The notes beneath the pieces were generated by a model. The model saw only the letters and a program-made list of their open reading frames with translations, had not been told where the DNA came from and did no database searches. Below are positions 35,743 to 47,225 of a stretch of 64,000 nucleotides of DNA, in pieces. This DNA is from Limnanthes douglasii subsp. nivea. Its lineage: Eukaryota; Streptophyta; Magnoliopsida; Brassicales; Limnanthaceae. Each line of letters starts with the position of its first letter. Positions within the stretch are counted from its first letter, which is position 1. Position numbers and translations under genes: made by a program. Location of the stretch: NCBI GenBank assembly GCA_036936605.1, contig JAUPFV010000002.1, positions 215,499,029 through 215,563,028 of the forward strand, in the 5' to 3' direction.

Positions 35743-38700
35743 TTACCGTTGGACATTTAAGTCGATTGTGTCCACTACGCCTACGCTAGTGTTATGTCTC
35801 TTAGACAGCCTTGTTGTGCTAGGTTCAACAGCTGATGGTGGTTGGAGTCTTTCGGAAGGATCTTTCCTTCTGGCTGTTTGTCGTCTGCCGCGAACAACTT
35901 TTGCTGGAGGAGCTGTTATCGGTTTGCAGGTGGTTGAAGGCCAGAGCATAGACCCGTTGATAGGGTTAATAGTGTGATAGTAAATCCTTCTCTGCGTTGC
36001 AACGTGGTAACAGTCAGCCACGTAGTCAACTGGATCATGCTCAGCCAAAAATATTGCCGCAACAGCATGACAACATGGAATTCCCGACAACTGCCACTTT
36101 CTACACGCACACTCCCGTACTTCTAAATCCACCACAAACTGGTTACTTACTTCCCTCACTTGGAACTTCGGTCCACCTGTTTCTCCTACATAACAACTAC
36201 CAGCCACGTTGATAATCTTACTCAGCTTCTTTTGGATTGCCGGACAGAGTTTGTGATCCCACTTCGCCATCTGCTTACGCTTCTTTACAATGCGAGCAAT
36301 TGTTTATTCTCTGATCCCCTCCAGCAATGTGATCACCCCTTTACCTCTGTAATCTAAGATGACAGAATTGAAGGTTTCAGCCAGATTACTGGTTTGCATG
36401 TAACATTTGTTCTCTGCGTCATAATGTGATCTTGTCCACTGCGATGGAGGCTTCTCAAGCAGCCATTCATATGCTGCTTGGTTGCATCTCTTCATTTCCT
36501 CCATGTGGTAGAGGAACTCTTCCACAAACGTCGACCTAGCACATGACCAAAAGAGATTGTGTTCTTGTTTACCGGGGAATGTCTTTTTCAGGTTGGCGTA
36601 TAAGTGTCTGGCCCTATGCTCGGAGTTAGGGAACAGTGCTACCAATGCGGGAACCAGACCCTTCTGTTTGTCAGATATCCAGGTGAAACCACCACCATTC
36701 TGGATATTCAAATCCTCTCCAATGAGTTGGAGGAACCATTCCCAACTCGACCTGTTTTCTGATTCAACGATAGCCCAAGCCATTGGGTACATTTGGTCGT
36801 TAGCATCCACCGCCACCGCAACCAGTAACTGTCCTCCAAAATGGCCTTTCAAAAAACAGCCATCCAAGACGAGAACAGGCATGCATCCCAAACTGAAGCC
36901 CTTTTTACACGCATCTAAACAAACATATACCCGTTCAAATACCCCCTGCTGACATTTGATCACAACGGTTGACCTTGGATTGCTCCTAAGTATCTCAAGG
37001 CTGTATTGGCGTAATTTTTGGTACTGCATCACGTCATCCCCCATAATAACACCAAGTGCCCTGTTTCTTGCCCTATACGCCTTGCATCTACCAATCTTCA
37101 CCAAGAATTCTTGGTTTACATCAGCGATCAAACTCTTGATCGACCAATCTGGGTCTGCCTGCCACCTATTCATGTAATGTTTGGCCATCCACTGAGTTGT
37201 AACATTCCTATTTTTGTTAGTTGGGCCACACTGATGTTCATCGAAGAAGGTCTTGATCCTCCAAACTGGTTCACACCCTCTATTACTTGCGTAGATGTAC
37301 CACTTGCAGTTGGCTTGGGTACACTTGAATGAACACCGCTGTTTGTCATTCTTGAATATCTTGATATTCCTTCTCTGTTTGATTCTGTACTGCCTAACGC
37401 TGTTTTTGAACTCTTTCGACGTTGCAAACTCAACTTCCACCTCCAACTCAAGGAACCGTAACTCTGTCGGCATCCTGAAACCTCTGAGCCTTTGCTTCAT
37501 TTTCCTTGGTCTCCTAGAATCGTTGGGAGAGTCTTCTTCAAGACCAGTCAGATTGTCGCTGCTGACATACTCTTCTTCTGAGCTAATGTCGTTATTCATT
37601 TCGCCGCTTGCGTTGGAGACACTGGAATCTGTTTCACTTTCGCAGTCTGATTCTGGTTCGTAATCTGTGTCCTCACTCATGTTGTCTTCACCGTGAGCTT
37701 CGGTCTATTTCGATGTAGCTGGTGGAGACTGCTCGCTGAAATCAATTTGTGATAGGTCGATTCCAGCGAAGAACTCGTCGTCTATGTCGTCGACCTGTTC
37801 ACCACCAGCTTGTTCACCACCACCCTCTTCATTTCCCACAGCCTCTTCACCACCAGTCTCTGCCCTATCATCATCTGCCACAGCAGTCTCTGCCTCCATA
37901 GCCTCTTCATCACCAACCGGTTCACCACCAGTCTCTGCCCCTATACCCTCTTCTGCCCACAACTTGTTCACCACCAGCAGCCTCTTCCCCTATAGCCTCT
38001 TCACCCACAACTGCTTCACCACCAGCAGTCTCTGCCTCCATAGCCTCTTCATCACCAACCGGTTCACCACCAGTCTCTGCCCCTATACCCTCTTCTGCCA
38101 CAACTTGTTCACCACCACCAGCCTCTGCCCCTGTAGCCTTTTCACCCACAACTTCTTCACCACCAGCAGCCTCTGCCCCTGTAGCCTCTTCACCCACAAC
38201 CCGTTCACCACCAACAGCCTCTGCCCCTATAGCCTCTTCACCACTAGCCCCACCAGCATCATCACCAGCATCATCTTCACCATCTACATCACTAGCCCCA
38301 CTAGCCCCATCAACATCTACACCAACATCAGTAAAACTATAGTTTACCCCCAAAGTATCAGCCACAATTAGACTGCTGTCACCCTCTACATCGACAGTTG
38401 GAATAGCCGTTTTGTTTCTTACTTTCGCTGGAGAAATTACTTCTAGAAGGGGTGTCCTATCACAGAAAATGTTGAGTACCCTATCAGTGCCAATCTTTTT
38501 TGTTACCTCGTAGCAGTCTCCATCTGTCTCTAATATGCTGAGAGACGTGCTTGAACTCCGCAGCGAGTACGCGAACACAAACTGTCCCCCTCTTCCTGAA
38601 ACTTCTGTTAAGTCATGTATCGAATGCAGCTCCAAAATCGAGAATTTATCGGCACTGATGAAGTCTACGACCTCTGACCTGCCCCCTACGTACTTGAGCT

Positions 38701-39528
38701 TCTATTGGCCAGTTAGTTTACCATCGAAATGGTAATTGACAGCAAACAAGTCGTCATTTGCACCTGAGAAATAAGTAAAATAACGCGAACACCAACATTA
38801 CACAGCCACACTACAATTTACACACCAATTTTAGTAGCACATTACAATCTACCAACAACATACACAGCCACAATATACACACTAACATCACACTTTAGCA
38901 GTGCTACAATCTACCAACAATATACACAGCCGCAATTTACACATCAACATTACACTCTACCAACATTACAGTCTACCAACAACATACACAGCCACAATTT
39001 ACACACCACATTACACTTTACCAACATTACAATGTACCAACAACATACACAGCCACAATTTACACACCACATTACACTTTACCAACATTACAATGTACCA
39101 ACAATATACACAGCCACAATTTACACACCACATTACACTTTACCAACATTACAATGTACCAACAACATGCACAGCCACACTATAACACCAATTTCATTCA
39201 AATTTCAATAGCATATCACCAACAACCCACACTGTCAGCAAGAACACACACTTATCACCAACAACACACACTGTAACAGCAAGAACACACACTAACAACT
39301 CTAACAACAACATGCAATTAACTCGATTTTATTTCGATTTAACAAAATTAACTGTAAAACATTAACACCAATTAACACACAACGTAAAAGCAAGAACACA
39401 AATTGTAAAACCAACAACAGTATCAACTTGTATCGATTTTCAATTCCATTTTGAGTAACAAATCTATCAACCCATGCAAATATAAATACCAATATGGAAA
39501 GCTAACCTCTGTATAAAATCTTTTCCAT
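35743..39528 (-). pseudogene. mudrA-type transposase of MULE-B
   Basis: Probable exon 1 is 39528-39507, joined through a 743-bp intron (38764-39506) to an exon from 38763. Order on the minus strand: PB1-like N terminus (NYHFDGKLTG, KLKYVGG); a long Glu/Ala/Gly tandem repeat (about 38320-37850); a Mutator DNA-binding region (about 37500-37190); MULE catalytic core with LVLDGCFLKGHFG (first Asp), WISDKQKGL (second Asp) and NLAETFNSV (Glu); and a SWIM finger, CACRKWQLSGIPCCHAV, near 36130. Breaks are a stop at 38702-38704, a one-base insertion near 37957 in the repeat, and stops at 37705-37707 and 36304-36306. The catalytic residues are kept. The transposase would bind the TIRs and excise the element. 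Confidence 0.9.
38850..39185. repeat. 61-bp minisatellite in the MULE-B transposase intron
   Basis: About five copies of a unit containing CAACAACATACACAGCCACA and TTACACACCACATTACACTT. The last three copies are almost identical. It lies inside the proposed 743-bp intron. Confidence 0.85.
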
Positions 39529-40441
39529 GGTGAAAATGCTAGTTCGACTTGTCACAGCTTTCTGGGTTTGGGGAACCTAGGTTTGGGGAAACTGGTTCCA
39601 ATCGATGATGGATGAAGAAGTCGTCTTGATGGAATAGATGAAAGTGTCTGAAGTCGTAATAAGGTTTACTGGTGGATGTGTTACTCAAAATGGATTTAGG
39701 GTTTACTGATGAAATTGTCTGAAGTCGCTTTAGGGTTCAAACTGGTTCCAATCGATTTAGGGTTTACAGAGAGGACCTTAAACTGGTTCCAATCTTGATG
39801 GAGTCGATGATGGCTTCAGTAGAGCAGAGAGGAAGAAAAAGTCGTAGGGTAGGGAGAAATTCGTAGGGTCTCTCTGGTTAGGGATTGCTTTGAGATTTCT
39901 GAGTTTCTAATTTTGGAGGGAGAAATTAGGGTTAGTGAAAATTGGGGTAAGATTTGGTTGGGTAATTGGGGTAAACGGGTCGGATTTGGTTATATTGTAG
40001 TGGGCTGAGTTAGGTTTTATTATTACGGGCTGGGCTGGGTTCGATATGGTTTCGGGTTTGGGTTAACTTAGGGTAAATAGTAAGGCTGAGGGGGCAACTG
40101 ACTAGGCAGCTGAGTTGGACCGAGAAGGGGTAATTTTGGAAGAAAAATTGGGGGACCATTCTTGCAACAAAAACAGGTGCCACGTGTCAAGCTCACAAGC
40201 TTCACATGTGCGGGGGGACTAGAATTGCAACTTAAAAAAAGGATGATGATGCGTTCTATGCATGATTGAAAGAAGGGGACCGAGTTGATACAAGTGGTAA
40301 ACATGGGGGACCATGGGTGCTTTTTAGCCTATAAATATATATTAATTATGTTTTTTAGCTATCACGCATTGTAAAAGCAAAAACAATACTAACAAAGTTG
40401 GCCATAAATATGGAGGGTTGCTTCTTTAAAAATTACATCTT

Positions 40442-40870
40442 ATCCCACATCTAAAGTTGGAAAAAAAGTTGCTACCAAGCTGTTTATAAAACACATGGTG
40501 GCTTTTCTTAACAAGTATATATTTTTTAGTCTTATGACTCTTATTCCACATCTAAAATGTGGAAAAGAATTGCTACCAAGCTTTTTATAAAACACATGGT
40601 GACTTTTCTTAACAAGTAGATATTTTTAGTCTTATGACTCTTATCCCACATGAATTGCTACCAAGCTGTTTATAAAATACATGGTGGCTTTTCTTAACAA
40701 GTATATCATTTTTAGTCTTATTCCACATCTAAAATGTGGAAAAGAATTTCTACCAAACTTTCTATAAAAGACATTGTGGTTTTTCAAAATAAGTATATTT
40801 TTTTAGCTTTATCCCACATCTAAAATGAGAATATGGATTTCTACTAAGGTGCCTATAAAAGTAACCCAAC
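40442..40870. repeat. tandem repeat of about 105 bp with snRNA-promoter-like units
   Basis: About four degenerate copies. Each contains (A/T)TCCCACATCT, then GCTACCAAGC and a TTTATAAAA box, followed by CATGGTGGCTTTTCTTAAC. In the first unit the gap between TCCCACATCT and TATAAA is about 33 bp. Plant Pol II snRNA genes carry the element RTCCCACATCG about 33 bp upstream of a TATA box. The repeats lie in the right part of the hAT-like element; no snRNA coding sequence was seen. Confidence 0.6.
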
Positions 40871-41067
40871 CAATAGTGCAATTACTTAAAACAAAATAAT
40901 TGGAAATTCAGATATTCAGATTCGAATATTATCTGTATCCTGGTAACATCCGTCAGATGCGGATTCAAATATTATTATTTTTTAAAAATTTGGATTCGGA
41001 TATGAATTTCGGATTCCCATTCAGATGTAGGCAGATTTGTATCCGAAATATCTGTTTGACAGCCCTA

Positions 41068-41350
41068 CTTGAATTTGATTCATTACTACTTATTGAAATG
41101 GTGATATTTGGTACCCAGTTTTTATTATTAATTGTTGTAAAAAATTTAATATATCCCCTCTCTCTATATATATATATATATATGGAACAAAACTATGCAA
41201 TTGAATGGCTTACAAAGTGATTCTTAAGTTCCAAACATAGACTTAATTTCTCTCAAAATTAATCTCTGGCTCAACTTAGAGCCATCATTACTTGAAAGTA
41301 TCGGTTATATTAAAACTGATGGTTGATGGTTTCAAAAAAAATATCATTAC
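41068..41350 (+). mobile_element. LINE-2, right part (RNase H end)
   Basis: After the hAT element the RNase H frame resumes as EFDSLLLIEMV, matching the interrupted frame at 32791. A (TA)n run lies at about 41165-41183. Farther on the similarity fades. Confidence 0.7.
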
Positions 41351-41596
41351 TCGAGTTCATTTACAAATAGCTCACGGATTAATTGACTATTAATAATTTT
41401 TCTGTTTTCATACATGTTTAAAAAAGGTTTATATTTCGAAATGATTCTTTATCACATCCTTGTTTACTTTAGAAAAATATTGAATATACATACTTAGTTG
41501 TAGTGGTTAATCTCTTCATTATTTTCACTATATATATTATATTTATTAAAAAAAAAATCACTCTGTATTTGTTCAAGAATTCAAAATTACAGATTT

Positions 41597-41942
41597 TGTT
41601 ATAAAATACTATGTAATTATCACAAAATGGCTCAAACACAAAATATATACGAAGGAAAGATTTAAATGAAACACATGATTTAACGTGGTGACAATTGTCT
41701 ACGTCCACGGGCGCCGCCAGAGAAAGAGTTTCACTATGATAGAAAATGTTACAGAGTTTAGATTGTGTTTTGTGTCGCCCTAGTAATCTATTTATAGGGA
41801 ATTAATAGACTTACTAGACTATGAGCCTAATGGGCTCATACCACAAAACTAACTCAAGTGATTGGACAATATCACTATCACAACACAAAACCGTACTGCC
41901 GGACACAGTACACTGTCAAGACTATTCGATTCATTCACAACA
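41597..41942 (-). mobile_element. solo LTR of a Ty1/copia element
   Basis: Read on the minus strand it begins TGTTGTGAAT and ends TTTATAACA (TGTT...AACA). It is flanked on both sides by GATTT (41592-41596 and 41943-41947), a perfect 5-bp duplication. Inside is a TATA box (CTATAAATAG). A conserved copia-type U5 segment follows, with CTTTCTCTGGCGGCGCCCG and GTGGACGTAG then CCACGTTAAATC. No internal region is present, so it is a solo LTR left by LTR-LTR recombination. Confidence 0.85.
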
Positions 41943-41947
41943 GATTT

Positions 41948-43305
41948 AATTATATTGAACAAAGATCAAATCAACTATCAAATCAAATACAACCTTAAAT
42001 GAATGCAAGTGTCAAAGATGGATCCCACTAGAAATCTCAAAAACTTACCTGATAATACGATTCCACTTCAAGCGTGAACAAAATACTGAATATAATAGTT
42101 GTTGGATAATAGATCTCGAGGATTTGAAATAACCTAAGAACCGATAGAAAAATGACAAAGATTAAGATAATCAATCCTTCCTAAAATAATTCTATGAGAA
42201 AATTTATTACCTAGAGATCGAGGGTGTTGATCTTGATATCAATTTGGTTTCATTATGTCTTGATATCTTATTGTTTTCGATTTATACGAAACTTACTGAA
42301 ATTACGAATGAAAGACAAAAGAAGACAACTGTTTCTCTAAAAGCAACGACGAGCACTCTATTGATAAAATTCACCTTGGTGGTCAATAGTTTAGAAAAAT
42401 ATTATATTGGGCTTGTACATAAGCCCAAAATATTCTGAATAAGTTTGGTATATAGCTTTTAGAAGTTAATCTCTTCCATCATCATGACAATTTAACACAT
42501 ATATTGTGAGTAAAATAGGGCTGCATACTTGATAGAAAAAAAGACTATGGAAGACACTAAAGACTCAGATTTCAACCAACATGAAGCCCTTATTTCCCTT
42601 AGGGCTATATAACCTTGTTAGAGAGCCGAGGAACTGATTACCTCGGCTTGATAACAATGATTAAATCGTCCAGAATCTAACATGTTAATTGAGTTTATAA
42701 TTCAAATCAAAACTTACCTGACTGTTGGCTTTGACCTTCTAACCTAATCTTCCCTTTGTAGCAAGCTTTAGGCTTGACTATGTCTCTTTCAGTAGTTTAT
42801 TTTCTTTATAGAGAAACTAAACTTTATTGGGGATAGAATATCAAAGAAGGAGCTGTAAATTGGAAACAACAAGATTCATGAGATGATAAAAATAGTTTAT
42901 AAATTTATTTTATGAAGATAAAATCGTTGGACGTGAAAATGGAGTCAAATAAAAGGAAATAAGATTCTAACCAAAAGACTATAAGCTGGAAATTTCATAT
43001 AAAGCAGGAAAATGAGTTGTAAGTAGTTTTTATTAAGCGTCTTCAATAATATTCAAAGTATTTGCTCTCCCTCAAAATTTAGATTAGCTCAAATTTCAAT
43101 TCCCTCCAAAAATTTGGTGGAATTTATTCTCTAAACTAAACCTGGCTTAATTTTTTGGGCTTTACAAGCTCGACATATTTTCAACATTAATAAAAGGTTT
43201 TTTAACTAAAAAAATATATATAATATATAAGTTGTATAAATTTAAAAAATAATACGGGTGGTTAAAATGAGACTTTCAATTCAATTATTTTTTTAAAAAT
43301 TTGAG
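41948..43305. other. AT-rich spacer, nothing recognised
   Basis: No gene. A short open frame at 42244-42438 has no recognisable motif. Confidence 0.4.
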
Positions 43306-43806
43306 TAGACTAATGGGGAATGACACACTAAGTACTTTTTGGCCAAACCTATTACTATCTAGTACCCAAAAATGGGTTAATGCTCACTTAATACCCATTT
43401 CAACAAAACAATTCCCTTTCACGACCTAATTTTTTTTTAATAACATAACTACCCTTAATCTAGTATATAAGTCTGATTTTGAGAATTAATGGGTATTTTC
43501 ACCCAATCATCAATTTCAAATTTTGAATTTCGAAACGGCCTCCACTCTTAATCTGTCTTCTTTTACTTTTCTTTTCTCTCTCCTCTTTTTCTCTCTCCAC
43601 CTTCGAACCCAATCAACAAATATGAATTTCGAATCAGCCTCCCCTCTCTCTTAACCAGCCTCCACTCTTCTCGTCGCCGGCGTCTGTGGTCAAGCTCCTT
43701 CCGTCGCTCTAACAGCCACTCATGTTCCTCCCACTCCGACGACACAAACCGCAAACCCTATTCCCCCAATTTCATCCTCCCACTCCGACGACACAAACCG
43801 CAAACC

Positions 43807-44508
43807 GCAAAAGGTCATTACACGGAGGGAGCCGAGTTAATTGATTCGGTCCTCGATGTTGTCAGGAAGGAGGCAGAGAACTGCGATTGCTTGCAAGGTG
43901 AACTACTCGATTCCGTACAATGTGTTTGAATTATTAGTCTTTTGTTTCTATCTTTGAATCGGATCTCGTTTTTGTGTTTGTCTGCTGAGAGGCATTCGTT
44001 GATTTGAGTGAATTTAGAGGTCGGTTATCGTGGATTGGTTGAGATATACTGTAGATCTTATGGAACTTGTTTGATCTGTTCATCCTCGGTAGTAGCTTCT
44101 AATCTGAAGGAGATGTCTATCTTCATTATTGTCTTCTTAAACTACTATTTGTAGTATGCTTTCTGATATCAAAATAGATACATTGTTCAACTTTCTCCTC
44201 TAATGAAATTGGTACATGATCTTGGAATTTGTTTGTTTTCTAGCTGGTCATTACTACTTCTTTTTCGTATTTAACTCATATCTTTGAGTGTTGAGACACT
44301 GATACACTTTAATTCATTGAAATTCTGGATCAGGATTCCAAGTCTTCCATTCTTTGGGTGGAGGCACCGGTTCTGGAATGGGAACTCTTCTTATTTCCAA
44401 GATCAGGGAGGAGTACCCAGACCGTATGATGTTAACATTTTCCGTATTTCCCTCTCCTAAGGTCTCTAACACTGTTGTTGAGCCGTACAATGCTACTCTC
44501 TCAGTCCC
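43807..44508 (+). pseudogene. captured beta-tubulin gene fragment with intron
   Basis: Exon part 43807-43897 encodes [20 protein letters not shown] and [13 protein letters not shown]...AG intron follows (43898-44333). Exon part 44334-44508 encodes [20 protein letters not shown], then [20 protein letters not shown] and [11 protein letters not shown]. This is plant beta-tubulin around the GTP-binding glycine loop (GGGTGSGMG), and the intron is at the conserved first beta-tubulin position after CDCLQ. The usual QVCHS Cys is Phe here. Both flanks of the tubulin gene are missing. Retention of the intron shows capture at the DNA level. In the tubulin frame a stop follows at 44522-44524. Confidence 0.9.
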
Positions 44509-44553
44509 TCTCCTGGTTTGGTAGTCAAAGCGGCTACTGTTGTTGCTCCTAAG
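44509..44553 (+). pseudogene. captured fragment of a chloroplast CPN20 co-chaperonin gene
   Basis: Directly after the tubulin piece, in another frame, the sequence encodes [15 protein letters not shown] and is followed by GT (44554). From memory the plastid co-chaperonin CPN20/CPN21 has VVKAA(S/T)VVAPK at the transit-peptide/mature junction, followed by an intron. The match covers only 11-15 residues, so this is a reasoned but unverified identification. The following DNA could be part of the CPN20 intron. Confidence 0.6.
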
Positions 44554-45690
44554 GTACTCAATTTCAGTTCCCTTTTGTTAATTATCACTATCGCTTCGTT
44601 TGTCCAGTTGGTCAGTTTAGAATTCAAGTATGTATGTGATAGTGATGCTCACTAATTGGTGAATCTGTTTAGTTGGAAATGGCTTATAGTTAGGACTTTT
44701 TTTGGTTTATTGTATATAAACTCCCCCCTTTGAACAAACATGAAGAATAGATTCTATGTAATGTGCTTGTTGTTGATTATTCAGTTGGCGTCTGATAGAT
44801 ATGAACAAATACATTGCGTTTTTACTAATTGGAGTCTGGTAGTTTGCACTCACAGACATTGCGATTGTTCCGCATATTGTTCTGATAGATCTGACTTATA
44901 GAAATTAAAATGTGTCCGATAGATATGCATAAAGACAATGCTAGTTAACTAATCACAAGTATGATACCTTCCTTACTCTTTTGGTTCTTTACTCTTTTGG
45001 TTTCAAAGTACTACACAATACAAGAAGAGTAGGTGCATGATGCTCCCTTCTTTCTTGCATTATGCTTCCGAGCTAGAATTTCGATCTTTAATGTTGCACA
45101 ACTGAACTGCAATGCTTGCTTGTTCAGCCCTTTTTGGTTTCCTTGGTTTCTATATTTCCTTTTAGCTTTATAAATGATTTGTTCTATTGTGGCATCTCTT
45201 CATATGCAACCTTTGTTGCTATATATTCAATTAATGACAGAACATTATTGTTATTTTTGCAGGAAAACAGAAGATGGAAGCTTCTGTAGCTGTTATTTAT
45301 GTGTCTTTTATCTATTTCTAAGGCATTCGAGTTGCATCGATGTGTTTCAGAAACATATATAAATATATATTATCTGTAATGTGTGTTTGAAGAAGTTGTA
45401 ATAGACAATTCATCTTGTGGTTCATTCATCTTGTGTTTTGTTTTCTATTTCTACCTTTGTTTGGATTTGATATCTTCTTCTAAGGTTTTATGAGTGAGTT
45501 TGAGGAGATCCAAAAGAATTGAACAGAATCAGACTCCTACAGAGATTAAGAAAACAAACATGCCCTATATACAAAAAGTTTACAGTTTTTAGAAATCTTA
45601 AGGTATCTGGGCAGGGGCTGTAGACAATGCCTTTGGTGCATATACTCCATGTAGCTAATGGTTCTCATGTTTGTACTATAAACTAAACGC
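44554..45690. other. Pack-2 interior, no further donor recognised
   Basis: Intron-like, T-rich DNA. At about 45260 a TTTTTGCAG acceptor-like site precedes GAAAACAGAAGATGGAAGC and a short open frame to 45319, possibly a terminal exon of a third captured gene. Not identified. Confidence 0.35.
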
Positions 45691-45696
45691 TCTCAT

Positions 45697-45806
45697 GAAG
45701 AACACGTTGCTAGATAAGAAGGAACACCTTGCTAGATAAGAAGGGACACCTTGCTAGATAAGAAGGAACACATTGCTAGACAAGAAGGAACACCCTGCTG
45801 AAAACG
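45697..45806. repeat. 22-bp minisatellite, array 1
   Basis: Five copies of AAGAAGGAACACCTTGCTAG plus AT with small changes. Confidence 0.9.
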
Positions 45807-46271
45807 CATTATCTATTAGACTATTGTGTTTTAAAACACAAAGAACTGCTGAAAACTGCAAAAAAACCCAAAAGTATCAAAACTCATAACAAGCTTTTTA
45901 AATCTCTGACAAGAACATTGTAATCCGTTTAAAATCAAAATCTGCAGGAGTATTTGAGTATAACTGAAAATAAGATGCAGATCACACTTAAGAACTGATA
46001 CGCATACACATTATAATCATATTTTAGTCGATGCATCGTTTGTTACTACATCAAAATATTCGAAAGACTCACGTTAAATTCAGTAAAGCGTTCATTTCCC
46101 GCTGAACCAAATCTTTCAATTACAATACTCGGTAACTAGGAATAAGCAACACTAATCTAATGTTTAAAAAAACAACAAGCCGCTTGTAATAATCAAAACT
46201 GGAGCTCAGCAGAAGGACCGTCGCAGATAAGACCGACTTTTAGAGCTCTTGTTCTCTCACGATGGAAATGA

Positions 46272-46390
46272 TAGATATGAAGGAACACCTTGCTAGATAC
46301 GAAGGAACACCTTGCTAGATACGAAGGAACACCTTGCTAGATATGAAGGCACACATTGCTAGACAAGAAGGAACACCCTGCTAGATATGA
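46272..46390. repeat. 22-bp minisatellite, array 2
   Basis: Five copies of ACGAAGGAACACCTTGCTAG plus AT, the same unit as array 1 about 470 bp away. Confidence 0.9.
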
Positions 46391-46525
46391 TCTACAAACA
46401 ACCCAGACAAATTACAGTCTCACAATGCATACCTTGCGATTTTAGTGAACCTACATTGCGATTTTAGTGCATATCTGATTGCTAGACACTATATTATTTG
46501 TCAGTTGTGATTTATGCCTTGTATA

Positions 46526-46608
46526 CACTGCTAGATACAACATGAAACATTGCTAGATACAGCATGAGACATTGCTAGATACAACATGAGACATTGCTAG
46601 ATACAGTG
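46526..46608. repeat. 22-bp minisatellite, array 3 (variant unit)
   Basis: Four copies of ACATTGCTAGATACAACATG plus AG. It shares the ATTGCTAGATA core and 22-bp period with arrays 1 and 2 but has a different remainder. Confidence 0.85.
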
Positions 46609-46757
46609 AAATAACTGTTTGACTGTAATTCTAATATCACATTTCTAGATACATAGATATGAGATTGCTAGTGACACTAAAAAAACTTTTCCACAAAAAC
46701 TAGTAATATAACAATGTTTTCAGAACCGTATAGAAGGTTGATTATGTGTTCAAACGT

Positions 46758-47225
46758 ACCTCTTCGACAGTAACAGCGCTGGTGGCTCGACGACGGCTTC
46801 CTTCTCCCGGTCCATCAACAACACAAGACGATACAGTAACATAATCTACTTCAATTTGAAAGCATATCAAACATAAATGCGAGTCAGATCTATAAATCTT
46901 AATTATAGATCTATGTTTCTTTTGGTCTCAAAGTTACTTAAACTGCTAAGTTTTGTTCATCATTTTCAAAAAAGTAGATCTAGCTCATATTAGTTTATAG
47001 GGTTGAAGTATAACACTAACGTACAACTGTAGACGAAACGAAAAAACGTCACCGGAGAACAGAGAACTGTCCAATACAGTACTCAAATACAGTGACTACT
47101 CCGACGACGTTAATACAGTCGACTGGTAAACACAGAGCCACATTGAAACGTCCGACGAAAACAAAAATTACGTCAAACATACCTCTTCGACAGTAACGAC
47201 GCTGGTGGCTCAACGACGGCTTCCT
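46758..47225. repeat. direct repeat of about 45 bp in Pack-2
   Basis: Copies at 46758-46802 and about 47181-47225 begin TACCTCTTCGACAGTAAC and end GACGGCTTCCTTCT, with a few mismatches. The DNA here is unusually CG-rich for the window (many CGACG words), suggesting a GC-rich donor. Confidence 0.75.

Larger units (their letters stand above)
32978..40329. mobile_element. MULE-B: two-gene Mutator-like element nested in the hAT element
   Basis: Long terminal inverted repeats (left about 32978-33330, right about 40010-40329) begin GGCTAAAAA and end TTTTTAGCC and are nearly identical over the first 260 bp. Flanks are TATATATATA (32968-32977) and TATAAATATA (40330-40339), a 10-bp duplication with one mismatch. 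It holds a GRF-zinc-finger gene on the plus strand near the left TIR and a mudrA-type transposase pseudogene on the minus strand near the right TIR. The convergent two-gene layout recalls maize MuDR. Confidence 0.92.
32792..41067. mobile_element. hAT-like DNA element inserted in LINE-2
   Basis: The ends are TAGGGCTGT and its perfect inverse ACAGCCCTA. They are flanked by 8-bp sequences CTTGGATT (32784-32791) and CTTGAATT (41068-41075), 7 of 8 identical, as in an aged hAT duplication. Subterminal regions are rich in GATATCCGA/GGATTCGAAT words. Without the nested MULE-B it is about 0.9 kb and has no transposase, so it is non-autonomous. Confidence 0.85.

Noticed and set aside
37784..38371. Plus-strand Ser/Thr/Pro-rich 195-codon frame resembling a mucin-like or cell-wall protein
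   Set aside because: It is the antisense of the Glu/Ala/Gly repeat in the MULE-B transposase; the repeat nature alone keeps the frame open.
38901..39185. 94-codon repetitive frame (TLPTLQCTNNIHS repeats)
   Set aside because: It is a translation of the 61-bp intronic minisatellite on the opposite strand to the gene.
45697..46390. Regular 22-bp repeats considered as a CRISPR-like array
   Set aside because: Units are contiguous without unique spacers, there are no cas genes, and the setting is a plant Mutator element.
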